Assembly: GCF_003208215.1 (NCBI RefSeq)
Contig: NZ_QKLW01000001.1
Span: 372,001-436,000 of the forward strand
Direction of reading: 5' to 3'
DNA from: Marinomonas alcarazii
Lineage (GTDB): Bacteria; Pseudomonadota; Gammaproteobacteria; Pseudomonadales; Marinomonadaceae
DNA length: 64,000 bases
A program made the translations under genes and the position numbers. The notes beneath the pieces are model-generated. The model had not been told where the DNA came from. It made no database searches and saw only the letters and a list, made by a program, of their open reading frames with translations. Each line of letters begins with the position of its first letter. The stretch's first letter is position 1. This document shows, in pieces, positions 37,924 through 46,660 of the stretch.

Positions 37924-39387
37924 ATGTTACAACAACAATTAAAAGATCCTTCGTTACTTAAATGCGCAGGGTTTATCAATGGGCAGTGGGTGCAAACCAA
38001 GACTGAAAAAGCCTTTGAGGTGTTTAATCCATCGACTGGTGATGTGGTTGCCAATGTCGCGGATTTAGGGGTTAAAGAAACACAGCTGGCCATTGATGCT
38101 GCTCAAGCCGCTTTTGAAAAATGGCGAGAAGTGCCTGCAAAGCAAAGATCGTCTCTTTTACGTCGCTGGTTTGACCTTGTTATGGCGAATCAAGAAGATC
38201 TGGCTTTAATTATGACCTTTGAACAAGGGAAGGTGATTGCAGAGTCTCGCGGTGAAGTGGCTTATGGTGCTTCTTATATTGAATGGTTTGCTGAAGAAGC
38301 GAAACGTATCTATGGTGATATTCTTCCAAGCACCACCTCAGATCGACGCTCATTAGTGATTAAGCAAGCTGTCGGTGTGGTTGGCGCGATTACACCATGG
38401 AATTTTCCTAATGCCATGATCACTCGTAAAGTGGCTCCTGCATTGGCGGCAGGTTGCACGATTGTATTAAAGCCTGCGTCAGAAACACCACTTTCAGCCT
38501 TAGCCTTGGCTGAACTGGCTGATCGCGCAGGTTTTCCTGCGGGTGTGTTTAATGTTGTCACAGGAACGGATTCAAAGTCGATTGGCGCAGAATTGACATC
38601 TAACCCTGATGTGAAAAAAATCACATTTACGGGGTCTACGGTAGTCGGCAAGATCTTGATGGAACAATCTGCAAAAACTGTTAAGAAAACATCAATGGAG
38701 TTGGGTGGCAATGCACCTGTTTTGATATTCGAAGATGCAGATTTAGATAAAGCGGTTGAAGGCGCATTGGTAGCGAAGTTTCGTAATGCAGGTCAGACTT
38801 GTATATGTGCTAATCGTATTTTGGTTCAGGATTCTATTTACGAAGAGTTTATCCGTCGCTTTACAGCGCGTGTATCGGAATTCGTACTGGGCGATGGGCT
38901 ATCTTCTGAAAGTACAATGGGTCCTTTAATCACTAAAAAAGCGGTGGCTGGTGTTGTTTCTTTGGTAAATGATGCGGTAAGTCTAGGAGCGAAGGTTTGT
39001 ATCGGGGGAAATGTTGGCAGTAATGGAGATTATTTCTTTGAACCAACGGTCCTGAGAGATTTAAATGCTTCTATGCGTCTTGCTAAAGAAGAGGTGTTTG
39101 GTCCGGTCGCGCCTGTGTTTAAGTTTGGCTCAGAAAAAGAAGCTGTAGCGATGGCGAATGATACTGAGTTTGGACTTGCTGCCTATATGTATACCAAGGA
39201 TCACGGACGTATTTGGCGTGTTGGTGAGGCACTGGAGTACGGAATGGTGGGAATTAATGAAACGGCCATCAGTTCTGAAATGATACCTTTTGGTGGCGTT
39301 AAAGAATCAGGTCAGGGTCGCGAAGGTTCAAAATATGGACTAGAAGACTATTTGGAAATCAAATACATGTGTATGGGAGATATCTGA
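37924..39387 (+). CDS. gabD: Succinate-semialdehyde dehydrogenase (NAD(P)+)
   Basis: A 487-residue GabD-type aldehyde dehydrogenase: TPWNFPNAMITRKVAPALAAG, Glu in SMELGGNAPVLIFEDADLDKA near 260 and Cys in FRNAGQTCICANRI near 294. It would convert succinate semialdehyde to succinate, the last step of the trigonelline route before the TCA cycle. Glutarate or 2-oxoglutarate semialdehyde are alternative substrates. It lies 36 bp after the transporter and ends with a strong terminator. Confidence 0.88.
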   Translation: MLQQQLKDPSLLKCAGFINGQWVQTKTEKAFEVFNPSTGDVVANVADLGVKETQLAIDAAQAAFEKWREVPAKQRSSLLRRWFDLVMANQEDLALIMTFEQGKVIAESRGEVAYGASYIEWFAEEAKRIYGDILPSTTSDRRSLVIKQAVGVVGAITPWNFPNAMITRKVAPALAAGCTIVLKPASETPLSALALAELADRAGFPAGVFNVVTGTDSKSIGAELTSNPDVKKITFTGSTVVGKILMEQSAKTVKKTSMELGGNAPVLIFEDADLDKAVEGALVAKFRNAGQTCICANRILVQDSIYEEFIRRFTARVSEFVLGDGLSSESTMGPLITKKAVAGVVSLVNDAVSLGAKVCIGGNVGSNGDYFFEPTVLRDLNASMRLAKEEVFGPVAPVFKFGSEKEAVAMANDTEFGLAAYMYTKDHGRIWRVGEALEYGMVGINETAISSEMIPFGGVKESGQGREGSKYGLEDYLEIKYMCMGDI

Positions 39388-39395
39388 TAGGAATG

Positions 39396-39434
39396 GAGCC
39401 CCGCCAATCGAATAGTTTAGCGGGGCTCTTTTTT
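39396..39434 (+). terminator. Terminator after the catabolic island
   Basis: GAGCCCCGC (39396-39404) pairs with GCGGGGCTC (39420-39428), 15-nt loop, followed by a T-run. It closes the transporter/GabD transcript. Confidence 0.9.
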
Positions 39435-39646
39435 AATGTTAATTATTGATAGGGTTCTTAAATGAACCCACGTTCTTACTCTGTGTTACCTGTTTGCATC
39501 ATTTCCAACCGTTCTTTGTATTGCATAAGTAAGTAGCCCTGTTTGTTTAGTACGAAAGCATTGTGAAATAAAGATGGCTTAGTTTGTATTGTGTAAGTGA
39601 TTCAAGCTAAAGTGACTAATGTATAAATCACTGATAAGGAATAAGT

Positions 39647-40117
39647 ATGACGGGTTTAAAGAAAAATCTAGGCTTTACTCGTTTGGCACGAGGTGTTGCC
39701 GCTGCCTTACTTGTTACTCAAGTAACAGCGTGTGGCACATTGCTTTACCCTGAACGTCGTGGACAAACGAATGGCCAAATTGATATCGGTGTGGCGGCAT
39801 TGGACGCCATTGGTTTACTGTTTTTCTTTGTTCCTGGTGTTGTGGCATTCGGTGTCGATTTCGTAACGGGGGCAATATATTTGCCTGGTGGCGGAATGGC
39901 CAGTTTAACGGAAGATGAATTGAACACCATTAAGAATGGCTCAGACTCAATCGATGTTGAGAAATTTAAAACTGTGATGGCGCAACGTAATGATATTGAG
40001 TTGCCTAAAGATATTTATACTGATCAATTGAATGTTGTTGCTATGTCTTCGCCCCAGTCTCTAAAAACGGCAATGAGCCTGAATGACCAGCGTGTTGCGG
40101 TTTCATCAGCTTACTAA
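39647..40117 (+). CDS. Predicted lipoprotein, unknown function
   Basis: A 156-residue protein with a basic N-terminus, a hydrophobic stretch (VAAALLVTQVTAC) and a lipobox ending at Cys29, followed by GTLLYPERRGQ and a hydrophobic segment IGLLFFFVPGVVAFGVDFVTGAIY that could span or enter the membrane. The C-terminal half is polar. No enzyme motif. AAGGAATAAGT precedes the ATG. It stands alone between terminators. Confidence 0.7.
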   Translation: MTGLKKNLGFTRLARGVAAALLVTQVTACGTLLYPERRGQTNGQIDIGVAALDAIGLLFFFVPGVVAFGVDFVTGAIYLPGGGMASLTEDELNTIKNGSDSIDVEKFKTVMAQRNDIELPKDIYTDQLNVVAMSSPQSLKTAMSLNDQRVAVSSAY

Positions 40118-40157
40118 TTGGTTTAGACGAGCGTTATAGATAAGATATGTAACGTCT

Positions 40158-40200
40158 AAAAATAGGGTTATGGAGCACTTCTCTGTAACCCTATTTTTTT
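40158..40200. terminator. Bidirectional terminator
   Basis: AAAAATAGGGTTA-type arm (from 40158) pairs with TAACCCTATTTTT (from 40186), 15-nt loop, with A-run before and T-run after. It serves the lipoprotein gene and the convergent minus-strand operon, whose last stop codon lies inside it (40191-40193). Confidence 0.85.
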
Positions 40201-40613
40201 ATGTTTTCGCAAGCTTTGTAAACAATCTCTTGCATTTGTTTGAGACCCTGATGCTTGTCTAGTGTAATGATTGATACTTGGGTTTTGATGATATCTTGCC
40301 AAATGTTGTCTGCAATTTTGATTGATTCCCCCTCTACTTGAATGACTATATCCACATCATGTTTGCGTATTAGGGCAGACACTTCACTGGGCGAAAATAC
40401 TGTCACACCGTGAACCAGCGTTCTGTTATTCCAAGGTTCATCGTCTATGAAAGCGATAATATTCAGGGGTTGTCTAGCCTGTTTGTTTTGGTCGAGTAAG
40501 GACTTAGACAGCGCAAAGCAGAGGTAGTCAATACCAACAAAAATGAGCTTTTTGGGGATCGGCCTGCGTTTAAAGTATTTAGGCAGTAAACTCGTTAGTG
40601 CGTTAATCATCAT
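40191..40613 (-). CDS. Small Rossmann-fold (CoA/NAD-binding-like) protein
   Basis: A 140-residue protein resembling the nucleotide-binding segment of CapD/FlaA1-type sugar epimerases: KKLIFVGIDYLCFALSKSLL, then NIIAFIDDEPWNNRTLVHGVTVFSPSEVSALIRKHDVDIVIQV. The GxGxxG motif is degenerate (GIDYLC) and the catalytic half is absent. It starts 3 bp after the response regulator and is probably co-expressed with the citrate/malate-type sensing genes. Function unknown. Confidence 0.6.
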   Translation of the reverse strand: MMINALTSLLPKYFKRRPIPKKLIFVGIDYLCFALSKSLLDQNKQARQPLNIIAFIDDEPWNNRTLVHGVTVFSPSEVSALIRKHDVDIVIQVEGESIKIADNIWQDIIKTQVSIITLDKHQGLKQMQEIVYKACENIKK

Positions 40614-40616
40614 GTC

Positions 40617-41300
40617 TCAAGTCGTTTTTGTGTAGCGTTGCTTTGGCCTGCCACCTGTTTTGTAATCGAGTGTCATGCAGACATAGCCTTGGGTTTCTAA
40701 ATACTCAAGGTAGCGTCTTGCGGTGATGCGGCTAAGATTAATGGCATCGCCAACTTCTTCGGCAGTGAATGAATGTTCCTCTATGGTTTCAAGGTATTGA
40801 TTAAGCTTTTCTAAGGTGTTCTCGTCAATGCCTTTTGGTGTTTTTCGGCTGCCGTCTTGAGAAGCGCTCTTTCGAAATAGCGCATCTATGTCTTGTTGAT
40901 CGATTTTATTGTTTTTCGTTAGACGCTTTTTAAAATCTAAATAATCATCCAACGCCTGTAATACGCGAGACATGCGAATTGGTTTGACTAAGTAATCTAT
41001 CACGCCAAGTTGGATGGCTTTTTCAATGGTCGTGGTTTCTCTTTCTGCCGTTGTCATGATAAAGGCGGCATTGAAACCACGCTGCTTTAAAGATTTTACT
41101 AAGCCAATCCCGTTTCCATCAGGAAGCGTAATGTCCACCATGATCAATTCTGGTTCGAATGCTTCGGCTTTTAATTCTGCTTCAATAATACTTTCACAGA
41201 CTGCGATAACATGAAAATCATTGTGCTGGTTTACGGTACTTTCTAATACATAGCTAGCACGCAGATCATCTTCCACAATCATTACAGGAATGCGACTCAT
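40617..41300 (-). CDS. CitB/DcuR-type response regulator
   Basis: A 227-residue regulator. Receiver domain 1-125: acidic VEDD near 10, phospho-acceptor Asp in LIMVDITLPDGNG near 56, Thr in MTTAE, Lys in YLVKPIR near 106. The C-terminal helix-turn-helix is LNQYL..EHSFTAEEVGDAINLSRITARRYLEYLETQGYV. It partners the overlapping kinase and probably activates the 2-hydroxycarboxylate transporter gene upstream. Confidence 0.88.
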   Translation of the reverse strand: MSRIPVMIVEDDLRASYVLESTVNQHNDFHVIAVCESIIEAELKAEAFEPELIMVDITLPDGNGIGLVKSLKQRGFNAAFIMTTAERETTTIEKAIQLGVIDYLVKPIRMSRVLQALDDYLDFKKRLTKNNKIDQQDIDALFRKSASQDGSRKTPKGIDENTLEKLNQYLETIEEHSFTAEEVGDAINLSRITARRYLEYLETQGYVCMTLDYKTGGRPKQRYTKTT

Positions 41301-42895
41301 CTTATTAGTGCTCGTTTATCTAAATAAATACTAAACACAGTGGTGTTTTCTTCACTGCGCTCCCAATCCAGACTGCCATGATATTGGTCGACAACTTTTT
41401 TAACCAAATATAAGCCAATACCGTGTTGCTCTGTACTGTGCTTGCTGCTGACGCCAAAATCCAATATTCGGCTTTCTAGTTTTTCATCAATACCGGCGCC
41501 GCTGTCTTCAATTTGTATCATGATGTGGGCGTTACGATCACTGATATAGAGTTTAACAAATGGTGATGAATGCTGTCTGTTTGACCAGGCTGCCAGAAAG
41601 GCATTGTCTATTAGGTTTCCAACTAAAGTGACCAAGGCTTCATTTGCCTCAGAAGGGTAGTGACCTAATTGGCAATCGCTATCCATTTGCATGTCTACTT
41701 TTAAGTCTTTGGCTTTGTTGTGCTTAGCGAAAATAAGGCCTGCTACAGCACTGTTTTCGATGGTCTGAATAATGCGTTTTAGTATTATTTGGTCGCCGTC
41801 GCTTTCTTTTTGGAGGTATTCAATAGCGTCATCATAGCGCCCTGCTTGCAGCATACCAGACAGTACATTAAGTCGATTAGAATGCTCATGTGTTTTAGCA
41901 CGTAATAAGTCAGCGTAATTCTTTGTGGAAATTAGCTCTTGTTCTAGAGACTTTTCACCGTGATCAGGAAAGAAGACGATGACATAGCCTACATTGCCTT
42001 TTTTACCTTTGATAGGGTAAAGGGTAGCGATAAATTCCAGAGCACCTAAATGAAACCTGTTTTGAGTGAGTTGGCCTTTTGCTTCTAAGATAAAATGGGA
42101 AAGACTTTGAGAGAGTTCTTTTAACGGCTTTCTGACAACTTGTGACGGGCTTAAAACGTTCATGGTTAACCATTCAACCGCTGTGCTGTTAATCGCGGTA
42201 ATGCTCTGTTCATGATCAATGGCAACAATGCCATCGCGAATGCTGTCTAAAATTAATTCATGCTCTTTGAATTTCTGTACGATCTCTTCTGGTTCTAAGC
42301 TTAAAAAAGTCCGTTTTAACTTGGCGATCAAAAAAATCGCGATAACCACACCAAGTAAATAAACTAGCACAACAAGTAAGCCTGCTTCTTTTAAATGTTG
42401 ATATATCAATTCGCTGGTAGTTTGAGATAAATAGCCAACGCTAACGGCCCCAATTACGTCTGAATTGTGTTTTATAGGTGTGAAATTGCGAATGGCTTCC
42501 CCTAGTGAACCGCTGGCGACATTGGTAAAAGCGATGCCTTGCTGTAGGACTGGGTATATATCGTCTCCTATAAAAGCTTTACCGATCAATGTGGGTGTTG
42601 GATGACTTAGACGAATGGCGTCTTTGTTTACGACAACAATATAAGATGCGTCTGTTTGCTGGCGAAGATTTTCGATGTGTTGCTCTAGGGAAGTAAATTG
42701 ACCCGAATTGCTTGCTTTGACGGCCTGAATCACTTTTTCGTCTTGGGCAATGACTCGAGCTAGCTCCAACCCTCGTTTACTTATTCCTTCTAAATAGGCA
42801 TTTTGTAGGGAATAGCCGAATACGAATGCCGCTGAAATGATAATGGCGGTAATGGTTGAAATTGTAATTAATGCTAAGTAGGACTTAAGTGTCAT
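41297..42895 (-). CDS. CitA/DcuS-type sensor histidine kinase
   Basis: About 532 residues from the ATG at 42895. Membrane span LALITISTITAIIISAAFVF, a periplasmic PAS-like sensing domain (SYIVVVNKDAIRLSHPTPTLIGK), second span LLVVLVYLLGVVIAIFLIA, cytoplasmic PAS, phospho-acceptor His in THEHSNRLNVLSGMLQ, and ATPase motifs NLIDNAFLAAW and DSGAGIDEKL. The frame stays open to 43009, but that stretch runs through a terminator hairpin, so a later start is preferred; no strong ribosome site marks it. Overlaps the regulator by 4 bp. Confidence 0.87.
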   Translation of the reverse strand: MTLKSYLALITISTITAIIISAAFVFGYSLQNAYLEGISKRGLELARVIAQDEKVIQAVKASNSGQFTSLEQHIENLRQQTDASYIVVVNKDAIRLSHPTPTLIGKAFIGDDIYPVLQQGIAFTNVASGSLGEAIRNFTPIKHNSDVIGAVSVGYLSQTTSELIYQHLKEAGLLVVLVYLLGVVIAIFLIAKLKRTFLSLEPEEIVQKFKEHELILDSIRDGIVAIDHEQSITAINSTAVEWLTMNVLSPSQVVRKPLKELSQSLSHFILEAKGQLTQNRFHLGALEFIATLYPIKGKKGNVGYVIVFFPDHGEKSLEQELISTKNYADLLRAKTHEHSNRLNVLSGMLQAGRYDDAIEYLQKESDGDQIILKRIIQTIENSAVAGLIFAKHNKAKDLKVDMQMDSDCQLGHYPSEANEALVTLVGNLIDNAFLAAWSNRQHSSPFVKLYISDRNAHIMIQIEDSGAGIDEKLESRILDFGVSSKHSTEQHGIGLYLVKKVVDQYHGSLDWERSEENTTVFSIYLDKRALIR

Positions 42896-42955
42896 GTATG
42901 GATTATTACTTATGAAATAAGAGCGGTGATTATACAGCATACAGAGGGAACGGCT

Positions 42956-42997
42956 AAACAAAAGGGAAAAGCCTTGACGGACTTTTCCCTTTTGTTT
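42956..42997 (-). terminator. Terminator between transporter and kinase genes
   Basis: A perfect 16-bp stem: 42956-42971 pairs with 42982-42997, 10-nt loop; the A-rich and T-rich ends allow function in either direction. It lies 59 bp after the transporter stop on the minus strand. Confidence 0.8.
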
Positions 42998-43055
42998 GAA
43001 AGCTAGCAAGGTGATTATGCGGACTTGCTAGTTTATTAAATAACTTGTTGAAGTG

Positions 43056-44339
43056 TTATGCGATCGATTGCACCACAATTGTCGCCAATATCAGCATGAA
43101 GGCACCACCAATTCGCGATGAGATTTGTGCGAAAGGCATCAGCTCCATACGTTTACTTGCCGCAAGTACCGCTACGTCGCCTGTACCGCCCATGTTTGCC
43201 ATGCAAAGCCCGCCAGTAATCGCAGCCTCGATTGGATAAAAGCCCATCAACCAGCCGATTAAGCCAGCACCAAAAACAGCGCCAAGTACGGTGATTAGAA
43301 CTAGTAAGAAGTAGATTGGGGATAGAGCATTAAGAATTTGGTTCAGATCTGTGTATGCCACACCAATGCCGACCAATAGGGCTGGTGTTAGGTTGCCAAC
43401 AACAAACTTGTACCAAGAAAAAGCAGCTTGCTCTAACGCCTTAGGCATAATGCCAGACACTTTGATAATAGCGATTGACAGGATCATTAGCGCATAAGTG
43501 TGCATGCTAATGTAGTTGGATAGAAAAGTACCAATGAAGTACATGCTGACAGCCAACAAAGCACCAACGCCAAGAGTGGTGACAGTCAATCCAGAGACTG
43601 TTTGGTCTTCTTCCTCAATCGGTTTTTGGCCGCGAATTAGTTGGCCATTACCTGTTAGGCTTGGGGACATCTGGCCGAGTTTATTGAGCAATCCCGCAAT
43701 CACAATAGCGATAGCATTACCAATAGCCAATGCAGGAACCATTTGTGACATTAGCGTCTCTGCATTCATGCCCGTCTTTCCAGACATGATTTCAACAAGT
43801 GGCACAGCTCCAGCACCCATACCACCACCCATAATAGGCAGTGCTATTAACATCACGGAATCGTAAAAGTCTTTGCTCACCAGCATGCCAACTAGGCCTG
43901 TGAAGATACAAGCGAAGAAAGCAGACCCTAAAATCACCGGAATGTATTTTAATGCGGCTTGTTTTAGGGTTTGTGTGTCCATACCAAAAATGGAGCCCGT
44001 TACTAGACTGGCAACATAAAACGCTAAAAAGCCACCACTTTTCATGAAGGTTGTAATGTTGCTTTCAGCGCTAGAAGGAAACAAACCGCTGTGGAATAAG
44101 TAAGCAGAGCCGAAAATGACGACAATCGCGCCACCACCGAAGAACTGATTGATAATAGGGGTTCTGTCCCCAATGTAATTAAGGATGAAGCCGATGATGA
44201 CCATAATACCCAAGGCACCGATCATTCCGCTGGGCATTTGGCCGGCAAACGTAGCCAATAGAATGGTAATTGCGGCAATAGCCAATATGATTTTACTGGT
44301 GCGTTGATCGCGCACTGTCATAGCATCATTACTGAACAT
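43056..44339 (-). CDS. 2-hydroxycarboxylate transporter (citrate/malate:Na+ type)
   Basis: A 427-residue membrane protein with 10-11 spans in the 2HCT family (CitS/MaeP/CimH): GQMPSGMIGALGIMVIIGFILNYIG near residue 30, the re-entrant loop GGMGAGAVPLVEI near 170 and the second GGLCMANMGGTGDVAVLAA near 395. Substrate is citrate, malate or a related acid. The adjacent CitA/CitB-like pair supports induction by that acid. Confidence 0.9.
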   Translation of the reverse strand: MFSNDAMTVRDQRTSKIILAIAAITILLATFAGQMPSGMIGALGIMVIIGFILNYIGDRTPIINQFFGGGAIVVIFGSAYLFHSGLFPSSAESNITTFMKSGGFLAFYVASLVTGSIFGMDTQTLKQAALKYIPVILGSAFFACIFTGLVGMLVSKDFYDSVMLIALPIMGGGMGAGAVPLVEIMSGKTGMNAETLMSQMVPALAIGNAIAIVIAGLLNKLGQMSPSLTGNGQLIRGQKPIEEEDQTVSGLTVTTLGVGALLAVSMYFIGTFLSNYISMHTYALMILSIAIIKVSGIMPKALEQAAFSWYKFVVGNLTPALLVGIGVAYTDLNQILNALSPIYFLLVLITVLGAVFGAGLIGWLMGFYPIEAAITGGLCMANMGGTGDVAVLAASKRMELMPFAQISSRIGGAFMLILATIVVQSIA

Positions 44340-44502
44340 GGTAGACTCTCTTGTTTTTTTGCTTGTTTTGATATGCGGCGCAGTCTACCAACCTTCGTTA
44401 TAAGCGGAAGTTTCTTTTCTTCTAATGAAACTAAAAAGTGGTTTTGAAACTTTTGTAATGCAAGTTATTGTCACGTTTTACACAATAGCGTAAATTTTTC
44501 CC

Positions 44503-46221
44503 TTAATGATGAGTCTTTATCCATGACGTCATTTTGTCCGCTGGCATTGGCTTGGCAATGAAATAGCCTTGCCCAAATTGACAGCCAATCTCTAATAACG
44601 CCTGTTGAATTTCTTGGGATTCAACGCCTTCAGCAATGAGCTTGTAATTAAATGCTTGGCTTAAGGCAACGATACAAATCACGATAGATCGATCCTCAGG
44701 ATTTTTTAATAGGTTTTGTACAAAGCTCTTATCGATTTTTAATGTGTTCAAAGGCAATTGTTTTAAATAGCTTAGGGACGCATATCCTGTCCCAAAGTCG
44801 TCCAATGCGACATGTACACCTAATTGGCCACAGGCTTTTACCACCTCAACGGCATGTTTGATGTCAGACATAGACACCGTTTCTAGGATCTCAATCTCTA
44901 ATGCTTGAGGGTTTACAGCTGGAGTTTGCTCTAGTAACAGAGAGAGACGCTGAACAAAGTTGTGGTTTAACAAGTGAGCGGGAGCAATATTGACGCTAAT
45001 GACGAGGCCTGGGGTATTCCAGATTGCGTGTTGCTTTAGAGCTTCTTTTAGAACCCATTCACCAATCAAAACCCCTGTGCTTGGGTGTTCTAATGCTTCG
45101 GAAAAAGTCTCCGGATACAATAAACCTAGGCTGGGATGGTGCCAACGAATCAGAGCTTCAACACCAATAAGTGTCTGTTTTATCATGTCAATCTGAGGTT
45201 GGTAATAGAGTTCAAATTCATTTAATGCGACACCTCGTTCAGCGGCTTGCAGCATGGTTCTGCGATCATATAGGCGCTTCTCTTCATGAGGATCGAAAAA
45301 TAAAATGTTGTTACTACCGGAATTTTTAGCTTGATACATGGTTTGGTCAGCGCGACGTAATATGGTGTCAGCGTCTAGACTATTATCTGTCACCAAGGCT
45401 ACGCCAACACTCGCAGAAACCTGTACTTGGCATTCGAACTCTGTCAGTTCAATAGGCGTGTTGATTAGGCTGATTAGCCTATTTAAGAACAGGTCGCATT
45501 CTTGCTTGCTGGCAATTCCTCTAAGCAGTAAGACAAATTCATCACCACCCATTCTAGAAAGCGTATCTTCTTTGCGAAGCAAATTTTTCAGACGATTCGC
45601 AATGGTAACCAAAACATAGTCACCCGTCTCATGGCCGTAATTATCGTTGACGGGTTTGAAATTATCCAAGTCCAAAAAAGCGACAGCAGCGGGTTCGTTG
45701 TTTTTAACGACCTGTTGCAACTTTTCTAATAGCAGCGGCCTGCTGGCTAACCCTGTAAGGTTGTCATAATGGGCCATATCGTGAAGTTTTTTTTCTAGCT
45801 CGGCACGATGCACTGAATTGATGATGGCGTGGATGAGTTTGTGGCTTTGTAGCTGACTTTTTAATAGGTAATCACTTGCTCCAAGCCTCATAGCCTCAGC
45901 TGCCACTTCTTCATCGCCTAATCCAGTGATCATGATGACAGCACAATGGTTATCCATCGTCGAACGAATACTATCTAGCAAAGTGAGTCCCGAAGTTAAT
46001 CCCAAACGGTAGTCAATAATGACACAGTCAAAATCACTCTTGCTCAAATGCTCTAAAGAGTCTTCGACGGAAATCGCTTCAGATACGTGCGTTTTTATGT
46101 CTGATTTGGACAGCATTCTACGCAGACGTTCACGATCAACATCATCATCGTCAACAATCAGCAGCTTTAGTGTGGGCCCTTGGTAGGCTTCTAATAGGTC
46201 TACAGTGAATTGTGCTTCCAT
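44503..46221 (-). CDS. Receiver-GGDEF-EAL protein (cyclic-di-GMP metabolism)
   Basis: 572 residues from the ATG at 46221 (GGAG before it; the frame is open to 46251). N-terminal receiver with Asp in CVIIDYRLG, GGDEF domain with intact RMGGDEF near residue 245, and EAL domain with EALIRW near 370 and DDFGTGYASLSYLKQL near 495. Both catalytic motifs look active, so it may make or break cyclic-di-GMP depending on phosphorylation. Last gene of a three-gene signalling operon. Confidence 0.9.
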   Translation of the reverse strand: MEAQFTVDLLEAYQGPTLKLLIVDDDDVDRERLRRMLSKSDIKTHVSEAISVEDSLEHLSKSDFDCVIIDYRLGLTSGLTLLDSIRSTMDNHCAVIMITGLGDEEVAAEAMRLGASDYLLKSQLQSHKLIHAIINSVHRAELEKKLHDMAHYDNLTGLASRPLLLEKLQQVVKNNEPAAVAFLDLDNFKPVNDNYGHETGDYVLVTIANRLKNLLRKEDTLSRMGGDEFVLLLRGIASKQECDLFLNRLISLINTPIELTEFECQVQVSASVGVALVTDNSLDADTILRRADQTMYQAKNSGSNNILFFDPHEEKRLYDRRTMLQAAERGVALNEFELYYQPQIDMIKQTLIGVEALIRWHHPSLGLLYPETFSEALEHPSTGVLIGEWVLKEALKQHAIWNTPGLVISVNIAPAHLLNHNFVQRLSLLLEQTPAVNPQALEIEILETVSMSDIKHAVEVVKACGQLGVHVALDDFGTGYASLSYLKQLPLNTLKIDKSFVQNLLKNPEDRSIVICIVALSQAFNYKLIAEGVESQEIQQALLEIGCQFGQGYFIAKPMPADKMTSWIKTHH

Positions 46222-46234
46222 AGTAACTCCATGT

Positions 46235-46660
46235 TTAATGGTTTGGCTCAACAGCGTTTCTATAAGCGTCCATTAGCATGGCCAATTTAGCGAATTGTGG
46301 CCCAACAGCGGATTTCACCATGTAGCCTGCCACATTATTGTCATACGCTCGCGCTCGGTCGTTATCATCATTTGAAGTAGTAAGAATGAAAACGATGCAG
46401 TCTTGAAGGACTGGGTCTTCACGTATGTACTCTAAAAACTCAAAACCATTCATGACTGGCATATTTAAGTCTAGTAGTACCAAATAGGGTGCTGCTAATG
46501 TTCTGCTTGGATGGCGTTTTTCTAATATTTCTATCGCTGTCTTACCGTGTTCTGCATAAACCAAGCTGATATCGGGATCCACTTTTTTTAGGCTGCGAGT
46601 AATGGATTCAGCTGCAACATCATCGTCTTCAACAATAAGTACGTTTAGGTGTTCAATCAT
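46235..46660 (-). CDS. Single-domain response regulator
   Basis: A 141-residue stand-alone receiver of the Rcp1 type: acidic VEDDD near 10, phospho-acceptor Asp in YLVLLDLNMPVMNGFEFL near 67, LTTSNDDNDR with the Thr switch near 98, and Lys in YMVKSAV near 120. GGAAGGATACCC precedes the ATG. It overlaps the kinase by 8 bp and lies 13 bp before the GGDEF-EAL gene, so it probably relays the kinase's signal. Confidence 0.9.
   Translation of the reverse strand: MIEHLNVLIVEDDDVAAESITRSLKKVDPDISLVYAEHGKTAIEILEKRHPSRTLAAPYLVLLDLNMPVMNGFEFLEYIREDPVLQDCIVFILTTSNDDNDRARAYDNNVAGYMVKSAVGPQFAKLAMLMDAYRNAVEPNH

Noticed and set aside
39720-39750. TGGCAC...TTGC resembling a sigma-54 site
   Set aside because: It lies within the lipoprotein coding sequence and the GG-GC spacing is wrong.
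42896-43009. Longer N-terminus for the CitA-type kinase
   Set aside because: It would run through a perfect terminator hairpin (42956-42997), and the sequence before the first membrane span is not family-like.
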